Source: Bacteroidales bacterium
GTDB taxonomy: Bacteria > Bacteroidota > Bacteroidia > Bacteroidales > WRGA01
Length of the DNA: 5,442 nt
Reading direction: 5' to 3'
NCBI GenBank assembly: GCA_031279795.1
Contig: JAITHZ010000313.1
Span: 1 to 5,442, forward strand
Position 1 is the stretch's first letter. Every line of letters begins with the position of its first letter. A program made the translations under genes and the position numbers. Below the pieces are notes generated by a model that searched no databases, was not told where the DNA came from, and saw only the letters and a program-made list of their open reading frames with translations. This document shows positions 1 to 5,442 of the stretch, piece by piece.

Positions 1-1
1 A

Positions 2-2263
2 AAAAAAATCGAAGGGCAGCCTGTTATTGGGATTCCACGCATTTTGAACATGTTCGAGAACTTCCCTTTTTGGGAAACACTTTTTACTGCATGTGGATTT
101 ACGGTGGAAATATCGCGCCGATCTACCATGAAAATGTACGAACGCGGTTTGTCGTCCGTAATGTCCGACAACATCTGTTTTCCAGCAAAACTGGCTCATG
201 GACACATAATTGACTTGATTGAGAAAAAGGTCGACCGCATCTTTTTTCCCTTTGTCGTTCACGACCGGAAAGAAGACCGGCAAACGTCCAACAGTTTTAA
301 CTGTCCGGTTGTGGCCGGATATTCCGAAGTTATCCGGAGCGCCATTGATCCTGAAAAGCGACATGGTATTCCGTTTGATTCGCCAACAGTTACGTTCAAA
401 GACGAAAATCTGCTCTATAAAGCATGTTGGGAATATCTCCATTCCATCAGGGATACGAAAAAAATTGACCGAAAAACCTTTGACACAGCATTTCGGCAGG
501 CGCTGGAACGGCAGAATATCTATTATGAGAATTTGATAGCGGAAAATCGTCAAATATTGGATAATGCATTGAATAACAATCGAATGATAATCCTTCTGGC
601 CGGACGTCCCTACCACGCAGACCCGCTGGTGCAACACAAAATTGCGGAAATGATTGCCGATTTTGACGTGGATATTGTATCTGAAGATTTGCTTCGTCGC
701 GATGACATTGCGGATTTCGACGACATGCAAAGCGTATTGCAATGGGCTTATCCGACCCGGATTCTGAAAGCCGCTCGCTGGTTGGCCAATATGCAGGGAA
801 ACATTCATTTCGTGCAAATGACTTCCTTCGGCTGTGGACCGGACGCTTTTATTCTGGACGAAGTGGGCGATATCCTCCGTCGAAAAGGAAAAAATTTGAC
901 AATTCTCAAGATTGATGATGTTAATAATATCGGTTCGTTGCGCCTGAGGATGCGCTCGTTGATCGAAAGTTTGAAATTCGGCAACAACACGGCGAATGAC
1001 CGAAATGATTTACAGGTGAAAACGCCGCTTTTCACTGTTGAAGACCGAGAAAAGACAATTCTGGTGCCTCATTTAGCCGATTTTTATTCGCCATTTATCC
1101 CAACACTGGCTGGGATACTTGGGTACAAAATGGAGAATCTTCCGCCGTGCGACCAGCTTTCGACACAATTTGGATTGAAATTTTCCAACAACGAAATTTG
1201 CTATCCGGCAACTCTGATTGTGGGTGATATGCTGAAAGCGCTCGAAAGTGGAAAATACAACCGCAACGAGATTGCATTCGGAATTACGCAAACTGGCGGG
1301 CAATGTCGTGCCACAAATTATATTGCACTGATTAAAAAGGCATTGATAAATTCTGGATATGGCGATATTCCAGTTATTTCCGTTGCAACTGGCGACGGCT
1401 TAAATAATCTGCAACCTGGCTTCAAACCCGACTACAAAAAAATTGTCCGTATTACTGTATATTGCATGTTTTATGCCGACGCGCTTTCAATGATGTATTA
1501 TGCCACTGCGCCACGCGAACGTCAAAAGGGAGAAGCCATCCGTTTGAGAGACAAATATTTGACAAATGTGCAACCCTTAGTTGCTCAAAAAAATACGAGC
1601 GGTATGCTCAAGATGCTGAAAGAAGCGGCAGAAGAATTTGACAAATTGGCAGATGACCGGAAAATTCCGCAAATTGGCGTGGTGGGAGAAATTTTTGTAA
1701 AATACAATTCTTTTGCTCATAAAAGCGTAGTTGACTGGTTGATAGGACAAGGTATCGAACCTGTTTTGCCTGGACTTTCCGACTTTTTTATCCAAACTTT
1801 TGTTAATACAGAAGAAAGTGTAAAAAATAATTTCCAGTTAAAGTCGTTTTCCAACACAGCGCTCTTAAAAGTGGCAGAAATCTATGTAAATCAATGCAAA
1901 AAGAAAATTTCGGCAGCTGCTTCACCTTTCCGCTACATGCGCAAATTTTCCGACATCCGCCACGATGCAGCAATGGCAAAACGCATCATCAGCCTGTCGG
2001 CTCAGTTTGGGGAAGGCTGGTTGATTCCTGCTGAATTTGCATGCTTCGCCGAACAGGGTATCAACAATGCTGTCAGCCTGCAACCATTTGGATGCATTGC
2101 CAATCACATCATTTCCAAAGGCGTAGAAAAACGGATCAAAGAACATTATCCCAACATGAACTTGCTGTTCTTGGACTTCGATAGCGGTGTGAGTGAAGTG
2201 AACATCTTAAATCGTTTGTTCTTTATGATAAAAAATGCGCAGGAACAAATGAAAGTTGGTTGA
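2..2263 (+). CDS. Acyl-CoA dehydratase activase-related protein (DUF2229 + HgdB-like regions), 5'-truncated by the window edge
   Basis: The frame is open from base 2, giving 753 visible residues up to the TGA at 2261-2263. The first residues (IGIPRILNMFENFPFW) are the conserved opening of the DUF2229 region, so this is the interior of a longer protein. Family members of about 1400-1500 aa carry two BcrAD/BadFG-type ASKHA ATPase domains first, and those must lie upstream. Visible motifs, in visible-residue numbering: ICFPAKLAHGH (Cys59), FNCP (Cys101), AGRPYH (200-205), SFGCG (Cys278), ICYPA (Cys400), GGQCRATNY (Cys435) and QPFGC (Cys698). These Cys-centred motifs are typical of the part related to 2-hydroxyacyl-CoA dehydratase subunits, which bind a [4Fe-4S] cluster. 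Family knowledge suggests ATP-driven low-potential electron transfer to, or by, a radical dehydratase in the cytoplasm of anaerobes. The substrate is unknown. No frameshift or missing motif is seen. It converges on recO with a 17-bp gap and no clear terminator hairpin. Confidence 0.93.
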   Translation, partial: KKIEGQPVIGIPRILNMFENFPFWETLFTACGFTVEISRRSTMKMYERGLSSVMSDNICFPAKLAHGHIIDLIEKKVDRIFFPFVVHDRKEDRQTSNSFNCPVVAGYSEVIRSAIDPEKRHGIPFDSPTVTFKDENLLYKACWEYLHSIRDTKKIDRKTFDTAFRQALERQNIYYENLIAENRQILDNALNNNRMIILLAGRPYHADPLVQHKIAEMIADFDVDIVSEDLLRRDDIADFDDMQSVLQWAYPTRILKAARWLANMQGNIHFVQMTSFGCGPDAFILDEVGDILRRKGKNLTILKIDDVNNIGSLRLRMRSLIESLKFGNNTANDRNDLQVKTPLFTVEDREKTILVPHLADFYSPFIPTLAGILGYKMENLPPCDQLSTQFGLKFSNNEICYPATLIVGDMLKALESGKYNRNEIAFGITQTGGQCRATNYIALIKKALINSGYGDIPVISVATGDGLNNLQPGFKPDYKKIVRITVYCMFYADALSMMYYATAPRERQKGEAIRLRDKYLTNVQPLVAQKNTSGMLKMLKEAAEEFDKLADDRKIPQIGVVGEIFVKYNSFAHKSVVDWLIGQGIEPVLPGLSDFFIQTFVNTEESVKNNFQLKSFSNTALLKVAEIYVNQCKKKISAAASPFRYMRKFSDIRHDAAMAKRIISLSAQFGEGWLIPAEFACFAEQGINNAVSLQPFGCIANHIISKGVEKRIKEHYPNMNLLFLDFDSGVSEVNILNRLFFMIKNAQEQMKVG

Positions 2264-2280
2264 TGCTAATTTCTTTATTT

Positions 2281-3012
2281 TCAGGAAAATACTTCGTGCA
2301 GTACATCCAGTGATTTAGGAATGGAAAATTCTGTTAAGTGCAGCCGGTAATATTCAATGATTTTTCGGATTATACTCATGCGTTCCTGTTGAGAGAGTTT
2401 GAACAAGTGCATGTTATCGAAATTCATCCGGAGCAGCAAACCGAAAACGTGCGTTTCTTCTGGCAACAGATAATGCTTGTGCAATGGCCTTATGGAAACA
2501 AAAATTCCATTCTGCATGTCAAAATAAATAGTTTTCTGTTTGTCGTGAGATGCTGTATTCGGGAAAAAACCCAGACAACGGGTCAATTTGAAAAGGAAAA
2601 CAATATGAAAATTGGCAATTCCCTTTCGTAACAAATCCAACGCCAGAATTGACTGCAAAAGAAATTCGTACAGCGGTTTGTTCGGCGAATGTTCTTTTAC
2701 AGCACGGTACACAAATTCCGCAAGAAACAGCGATATGGTTATTTTCAGCGGGTTAAGCAGAATACTTTCCAGCGGGATATGCAGGCGGCTTTCGCGTATG
2801 CGGTGAATTTCGCGGCTGTTTTTGTGTTCAACCTCCAGCTGCAATAGTGAAAACGGCTGCAAAAAAGCCGTTTTCCGTCCATGCTTTTTACTCGAACCTG
2901 GCGCCACACCGTAAGTTACGCTCCCAAATTCTTCCGTGAAAATATGTACCAGCTGTAACTTGTCGCTGAATTTTGTCGTATGTAATACAATTCCGGCAGT
3001 TTTGTACAACAT
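2281..3012 (-). CDS. recO: DNA repair protein RecO
   Basis: This 243-aa protein matches the usual RecO length. Residues 1-80 fit the N-terminal OB fold, with the typical opening YKTAGIVLHTTKFSDK, then a TEEFG turn and a Lys/Arg-rich segment (SSKKHGRK, 40-47) that is the usual DNA-contact region. The rest is the helical domain, including LTRCLGFFPN (143-152) and a C-terminal YYRLHL...KSLDVLHEVF block (221-242) that I recognise from Bacteroidales RecO. No four-Cys zinc knuckle of the Deinococcus type is present. RecO binds single-stranded DNA, anneals strands and, with RecR, loads RecA on SSB-coated DNA in the RecF pathway. The ATG at 3012 is chosen because the OB fold starts there. It lies 11 bp after the ompA stop, with only a weak purine stretch (AGCGGA) upstream, as is common in Bacteroidota. 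It is probably co-transcribed with ompA. A perfect 10-bp inverted repeat lies inside codons 46-55. Confidence 0.95.
   Translation of the reverse strand: MLYKTAGIVLHTTKFSDKLQLVHIFTEEFGSVTYGVAPGSSKKHGRKTAFLQPFSLLQLEVEHKNSREIHRIRESRLHIPLESILLNPLKITISLFLAEFVYRAVKEHSPNKPLYEFLLQSILALDLLRKGIANFHIVFLFKLTRCLGFFPNTASHDKQKTIYFDMQNGIFVSIRPLHKHYLLPEETHVFGLLLRMNFDNMHLFKLSQQERMSIIRKIIEYYRLHLTEFSIPKSLDVLHEVFS
2849..2875. repeat. Perfect 10-bp inverted repeat inside recO, terminator-like
   Basis: The arm GAAAACGGCT (2849-2858) is exactly complementary to AGCCGTTTTC (2866-2875), with the 7-nt loop GCAAAAA between. The core is G/C-containing and flanked by an A-tract on one side and a T-tract on the other, so in either direction the RNA would be a hairpin ending in a short U run, the shape of a weak bidirectional intrinsic terminator. 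It lies within recO codons 46-55 (RKTAFLQPFS), so it must also satisfy the protein sequence. The repeat is read directly from the sequence. A role in termination or attenuation is inference. Confidence 0.6.
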
Positions 3013-3019
3013 TCCGCTC

Positions 3020-3041
3020 GTTTTTATTCCTTGATAAAAAC
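3020..3041. repeat. AT-rich 8-bp inverted repeat across the ompA stop codon
   Basis: GTTTTTAT (3020-3027) pairs with ATAAAAAC (3034-3041) around the 6-nt loop TCCTTG. It covers the last codons of ompA (IKE), its TAA stop and the start of the 11-bp gap before recO. In the minus-strand RNA the loop displays AAGGA, but that sits about 15 nt from the recO ATG, farther than a standard Shine-Dalgarno. The stem has only one G-C pair, so it is weak. It is not a convincing terminator because no separate U-tract follows it. Confidence 0.35.
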
Positions 3042-4331
3042 AACCACGCGATTCCAGTCATTCTGCTGGAATGGTTGAACATCGTCGCCCAGAAACGAAA
3101 TTTCAATCCGGTTCGGCGAAATTTTGTATTTATTAACCATTGCTGCATAAACCGTTTGTGCCCGTTTTTCCGATATTTTTCGGTTTCCGCTCTTGGTGCC
3201 CGTTGCGCTGTCGGCATATCCGGTAATTTTCAGGTGAGCGCTCGGATTCTCGTTCAAGTATTTCACTGCGTCTTCGATGCTTTTCCACTGCGAAGCGTCT
3301 ATTACAGCGCTGTTGATGCGGAAAAACACTGGCGTCGGCAAATAATCCGTCGCTATCATTTCCCTGTTTATTGTCACCATTGGCGCTGTCGGACGTTCGG
3401 GACAAACAGGACATTCTGCGCAGTATTCCGGCCGTTTCAGCAATTCCCTGTTTTCGATGCGCAACCGGTTGATCTGGTTGTTCAAACTGGCTATTTCTGC
3501 TTCATTGTACAGTTTTGCCTTTTCAAATTTGTATGGAGTGAATTTATATGTAAGCCCGATCAAGGCTGTCGTTACCACATCAACAGTCATATTGCCACCA
3601 ACTTGACGGTCGAACATTTCTGGAAGAATCAAACCATTTCCTTCCAGATTAATACTGATAACGTCGCTCAATCGGAAATCGGCAATAAATCCGCCTTTTC
3701 CCAGCAGACTGTTCACAGCCGTCCGCTTTCTGTCACCATCTCGAAAAGTGTGCGCATAGCCTAATCCACCGAACACCAGGAAATTAAACATACGCTGATC
3801 GTCATAATCCAAAAACAGATTGGTTGTGTTGAGCATCAATTCCAAACTTCCTGCGGCATAAACCACATCGTAGAGATAACCACTGGCGCCGGTTTTGCTT
3901 TTTCGTGCCGTACCCAAAAATGTGCGTTGCAGCATTTCTTTTGTTGAGGCCGATTTCCTGATGTACGAACCATTTTCGGCAATCGTTCCGTTATACCATA
4001 CACTGGCGTCATTCTCGCCCCACAGCACATAACCTTGCAGTTTTGCCCCTGTAACGCTGAAGCGAACTCCCCAAACCGGTGAAATCCAGGCGCCACCCGA
4101 GATAGCGCCCGTCGGGTGAATATTACTCAACATGCCCAATTCCCTGTAATATTCGGAAAATAACTTGGATACGCCTCCAGAGAGACTTATAAACCAGCTG
4201 CCTCCGTGATTCATGTATGTAGTGCGCGAAGGTGTATCCCCGTAATTGGGATAATAATCAGGATAATAACGTTGCGACTGCACTAAACAAGGCAACATGA
4301 ACAGCAGCAATGCCAATAATTTCTTTTTCAT
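3024..4331 (-). CDS. OmpA-family outer membrane protein with peptidoglycan-binding C-terminal domain
   Basis: This 435-aa envelope protein starts at the ATG at 4331. Residues 1-20 are a clear Sec signal peptide (MKKK, then LLALLLFMLPCLVQS), probably cut near residue 19, which leaves a Tyr/Pro-rich mature N terminus. Residues about 44-265 alternate polar and hydrophobic stretches with many Gly and aromatics, as expected for an outer-membrane beta-barrel. Residues about 270-300 form a short coiled coil, followed by a linker with Cys304, Cys307 and Cys310. Residues 330-435 are the OmpA/MotB domain: it has GYADSATG with Asp374 and SEKRAQ with Arg390, the two positions that hold the diaminopimelate of peptidoglycan, and it ends in NRVV (427-430). 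Its likely job is to anchor the outer membrane to the wall, possibly with porin activity. An 84-bp spacer precedes it, so a promoter of its own is possible, but I see no good TAnnTTTG box there. It is followed closely by recO. Confidence 0.92.
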   Translation of the reverse strand: MKKKLLALLLFMLPCLVQSQRYYPDYYPNYGDTPSRTTYMNHGGSWFISLSGGVSKLFSEYYRELGMLSNIHPTGAISGGAWISPVWGVRFSVTGAKLQGYVLWGENDASVWYNGTIAENGSYIRKSASTKEMLQRTFLGTARKSKTGASGYLYDVVYAAGSLELMLNTTNLFLDYDDQRMFNFLVFGGLGYAHTFRDGDRKRTAVNSLLGKGGFIADFRLSDVISINLEGNGLILPEMFDRQVGGNMTVDVVTTALIGLTYKFTPYKFEKAKLYNEAEIASLNNQINRLRIENRELLKRPEYCAECPVCPERPTAPMVTINREMIATDYLPTPVFFRINSAVIDASQWKSIEDAVKYLNENPSAHLKITGYADSATGTKSGNRKISEKRAQTVYAAMVNKYKISPNRIEISFLGDDVQPFQQNDWNRVVVFIKE

Positions 4332-4415
4332 AACGAAATAATAATAAATAGTATTTAATAATCTTTGATCTTCGATTATACAAATCGTGACTAATGTATT
4401 CTTAATTCTTAATTC
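4332..4415. other. AT-rich spacer between ruvC and ompA
   Basis: This 84-bp gap is strongly AT-rich and holds no ORF. It contains part of the ruvC-end tandem repeat, two adjacent near-identical 7-mers (TCTTTGA at 4362-4368 and TCTTCGA at 4369-4375), and a small 5-bp palindrome, CGATT/AATCG (4373-4387). It would serve as the 5' leader of ompA if that gene has its own promoter. I found no convincing -7/-33 pair on the minus strand and no terminator for ruvC. Confidence 0.5.
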
Positions 4416-4436
4416 CTAATTCTTCTTAATTCTTCT
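4403..4436. repeat. Short degenerate tandem repeat spanning the ruvC stop codon
   Basis: On the plus strand the units are TAATTCT (4403-4409), TAATTCC (4410-4416), TAATTCTTCT (4417-4426) and an identical TAATTCTTCT (4427-4436). On the coding strand this reads AGAAGAATTA twice, then GGAATTA and AGAATTA. The repeat encodes the last residues of RuvC (RRIKKN) and its TAG stop. Unit lengths of 7 and 10 are not multiples of three, so gain or loss of one unit would change the C-terminal tail. Confidence 0.75.
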
Positions 4437-4979
4437 TTCGTTTCGGTTGGCGAAATCCTTCCATGTTTTATAATTTGTGGACGACGCCGGTCTGTTTGAT
4501 TGAAAAAAGTGACAAACAGCCGCTGCCAGTCCGTCGGTAGCATCAAGTTGTGGAAGCATTTGTTCGTCAGGAATATGCAATAAACGTTTCAACATATCCG
4601 CCACCTGCTCTTTTGATGCGCTGCCAACGCCCGTGATTGCCATTTTGATTTTCAGTGGAGCATATTCGAATATCGGAACGTTGCGATGCAAAGCCGCCGC
4701 CATTGCCACCCCCTGTGCCCGCCCCAGTTTGAGCATACTTTGTACGTTTTTTCCAAAAAAAGGAGCTTCGATTGCCAACTCTTCCGGGTGATATTCGTCG
4801 ATCAAACCGGTTATCCGGTCAAAGATGCGGTTGAGTTTGAGGTAATGACTGTCGTATTTTTCAAGGAGCAAAACTCCCATGGTTTCCAGCTTCATGACCT
4901 TGTTTTTGACTCCAATTATTCCATACCCCATAATGGTGGTGCCGGGGTCGACGCCCAGTATCATTCTGTCTGCCTTCAT
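4416..4979 (-). CDS. ruvC: Holliday junction resolvase RuvC
   Basis: This 187-aa protein is close to the usual Bacteroidales length. It has the RNase H-like fold and all four acidic catalytic positions: Asp11 in GVDPGT, Glu71 in AIEAPFFGKN, and Asp146 and Asp149 in LDATDGLAAAVCHF. The GKNVQSMLKLGRAQGV helix and the segment around 109-120, with the ITGVGSASKEQV motif, are also standard. RuvC is a Mg2+-dependent dimer that cuts four-way junctions symmetrically, working with RuvAB at the end of recombinational repair. The ATG at 4979 is chosen because it overlaps the upstream DUF4286 stop as ATGA. An internal Met6 is the only close alternative. The last residues (RRIKKN) come from a tandem repeat and look like a non-conserved extension. 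It is probably translationally coupled to, and co-transcribed with, the DUF4286 gene. Confidence 0.97.
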   Translation of the reverse strand: MKADRMILGVDPGTTIMGYGIIGVKNKVMKLETMGVLLLEKYDSHYLKLNRIFDRITGLIDEYHPEELAIEAPFFGKNVQSMLKLGRAQGVAMAAALHRNVPIFEYAPLKIKMAITGVGSASKEQVADMLKRLLHIPDEQMLPQLDATDGLAAAVCHFFQSNRPASSTNYKTWKDFANRNERRIKKN

Positions 4980-5293
4980 TCTTTCAGCGGAATTTCCTCC
5001 AGAAGTGTGGAAAAGAACAGTATGCGTTGATTAAAATCCTCTGTCAGATTCGACAACAACCGATTTCCTCGTTCTTCCAGCCAATTGTTTAGCGTTGGGC
5101 AGTCCGTTGCCGAAAACTGTAAAGAAAAACTGCAGCCTGACAGATTGTCCGACGTATCCAAAAGTTTGAACAAATGTGGATTCGGCAATATTTCAGAAGT
5201 TTTCATATCCGGTACATAATTTATTTTCATATAGTCCAAAAACGTATCAATCAAGTCATTGTCAACAAAGAAAGTTGTATTGTAAATAAACAT
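4976..5293 (-). CDS. DUF4286 family protein of unknown function
   Basis: This 105-aa protein opens with MFIYNTTFFVDNDLIDTF, the recognisable start of the DUF4286 family: a beta strand containing YNTTF, a charged turn, then a helix with a DYMK-like segment and NYVPDM. A later strand (SFSLQFSA) and a C-terminal amphipathic helix follow. It has no signal peptide or membrane segment, so it is probably cytosolic. The layout suggests a small alpha/beta ferredoxin-like fold (inference). A TTG at 5323 would add 10 residues, but that codon overlaps the likely promoter -7 box, and homologues as I remember them begin at the M-x-IYNTT position, so the ATG at 5293 is preferred. Its stop overlaps the ruvC start by 4 bp. 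No biochemical role is known to me, and the pairing with ruvC is the only functional hint. Confidence 0.85.
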   Translation of the reverse strand: MFIYNTTFFVDNDLIDTFLDYMKINYVPDMKTSEILPNPHLFKLLDTSDNLSGCSFSLQFSATDCPTLNNWLEERGNRLLSNLTEDFNQRILFFSTLLEEIPLKE

Positions 5294-5320
5294 GCTTTTT
5301 ATATTGAAAAAAAATCTGCA

Positions 5321-5328
5321 CAAAGGTA
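5321..5328 (-). promoter_or_regulatory. Bacteroidota-type -7 box for the DUF4286-ruvC operon
   Basis: The minus strand reads TACCTTTG here, a full match to the Bacteroidota primary sigma -7 consensus TAnnTTTG. It lies 27 bp upstream of the chosen ATG at 5293, which would give a leader of roughly 20 nt, rich in U and A. I see no TTG-type -33 element at the expected 19-21 bp spacing. Confidence 0.6.
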
Positions 5329-5347
5329 GTAAATAAAAATAAATCCG

Positions 5348-5355
5348 TATATTTG
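5348..5355 (+). promoter_or_regulatory. Bacteroidota-type -7 box for the tRNA-Ala gene
   Basis: The plus strand reads TATATTTG, matching TAnnTTTG, followed by CAG where transcription would begin a few bases on. It ends 17 bp before the first base of the tRNA, a sensible distance for a short 5' leader. No TTG -33 element is present at the expected spacing. That position instead falls on the -7 box of the divergent promoter. Confidence 0.6.
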
Positions 5356-5372
5356 CAGCCGAAAAAATTTAC

Positions 5373-5442
5373 GGGGTATTAGCTCATCTGGCTAGAGCGC
5401 AACACTGGCAGTGTTGAGGTGAGCGGTTCGAGTCCGCTATAC
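5373..5442 (+). tRNA. tRNA-Ala (anticodon GGC), 3' end cut off by the window
   Basis: The cloverleaf folds cleanly. Acceptor 5' strand GGGGTAT (5373-5379); T8 and A9; D stem GCTC/GAGC (5382-5385 and 5395-5398); anticodon stem CAACA/TGTTG (5400-5404 and 5412-5416) around the loop CTGGCAG, with anticodon GGC at 5407-5409; variable loop AGGTG; T stem AGCGG/CCGCT (5422-5426 and 5434-5438) with loop TTCGAGT. The last four bases, ATAC, pair with the acceptor 5' strand. The final acceptor bases and the discriminator are beyond the edge. GGC decodes GCC and GCU alanine codons. The G3:U70 pair expected for alanyl-tRNA synthetase cannot be checked because position 70 is missing. Confidence 0.93.

Noticed and set aside
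219..536. Plus-strand frame inside the activase gene
   Set aside because: It sits in another frame of a strongly conserved coding region, and its Arg/Lys/Ser-rich translation looks like frame-shifted coding DNA.
44..2263. TTG at 44 as a true start of the activase-related gene
   Set aside because: The same frame is open to the window edge and the residues before it (IGIPRI) belong to the conserved DUF2229 opening, so the real start is upstream.
2973..3764. Long plus-strand open frame opposite ompA and the start of recO
   Set aside because: It is antisense to a clear OmpA-family gene with signal peptide and conserved domain. Its translation is rich in Phe, Cys and His with no recognisable domain, which is typical of an antisense shadow.
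4272..4331. Lipoprotein signal (Cys15) in the OmpA-family protein
   Set aside because: The residues before the Cys are M-L-P, which does not fit a lipobox, and a normal signal-peptidase I site follows near residue 19.
4360..4367. Plus-strand AATCTTTG as a promoter -7 box
   Set aside because: It misses the first consensus base, and no plus-strand gene lies downstream; it would only make antisense RNA to ruvC.
4373..4387. CGATT/AATCG hairpin as a ruvC terminator
   Set aside because: The stem is only 5 bp, has few G-C pairs and is not followed by a T-tract on the minus strand.
4686..5030. Plus-strand open frame opposite ruvC
   Set aside because: It lies wholly over ruvC and the end of the DUF4286 gene, both of which have conserved family motifs. 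No family features are visible in its translation.
5294..5323. N-terminal extension of the DUF4286 protein from a TTG at 5323
   Set aside because: The codon overlaps the TACCTTTG -7 box, and the family's usual beginning matches the ATG at 5293.
1..5442. A new multi-gene defence, mobile or biosynthetic system
   Set aside because: Every substantial coding frame is assigned to a known family of housekeeping, envelope or metabolic type. There are no transposase, integrase, toxin-antitoxin or nuclease-cassette signatures, and no direct repeats of CRISPR size.

Overview
The window looks like an ordinary chromosomal segment from an anaerobic member of the Bacteroidota, most likely the order Bacteroidales. 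Three things point there: a DUF4286-family gene (a family I know mainly from Bacteroidota), TAnnTTTG-type -7 promoter boxes next to the tRNA, and an OmpA-like porin with a Cys-rich linker and an NRVV ending to its peptidoglycan-binding domain. Base composition is moderate to AT-leaning and looks even. No mobile element, CRISPR array or phage gene is visible.

Layout. Positions 2-2263 (+) hold the C-terminal half of a very large acyl-CoA dehydratase activase-related protein (DUF2229 plus HgdB-like regions); its N-terminal ATPase domains lie upstream of the window. It converges, across only 17 bp, on a minus-strand cluster that reads from right to left: a DUF4286 protein (4976-5293), ruvC (4416-4979), an OmpA-family outer membrane protein (3024-4331) and recO (2281-3012). 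The DUF4286 gene and ruvC overlap by 4 bp, and ompA and recO are 11 bp apart. An 84-bp AT-rich spacer with short tandem repeats separates ruvC from ompA. At the right edge a tRNA-Ala(GGC) gene starts at 5373 and runs off the window. A compact divergent promoter region lies between it and the DUF4286 gene.

Functionally, ruvC (Holliday-junction resolvase) and recO (RecFOR-pathway annealing and mediator protein) both serve recombinational repair. The envelope protein between them has no obvious link to repair, so it is probably a bystander or has its own promoter. The activase-like protein probably belongs to oxygen-sensitive radical dehydration chemistry, with unknown substrate.

I found no convincing new multi-gene system. 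The points most worth a second look are small: a perfect 10-bp inverted repeat resembling a terminator inside recO, a tandem repeat that writes the end of ruvC, back-to-back promoters that should compete for polymerase, a CxxCxxC linker in the OmpA protein, and the overlap that ties an uncharacterised DUF4286 protein to ruvC.
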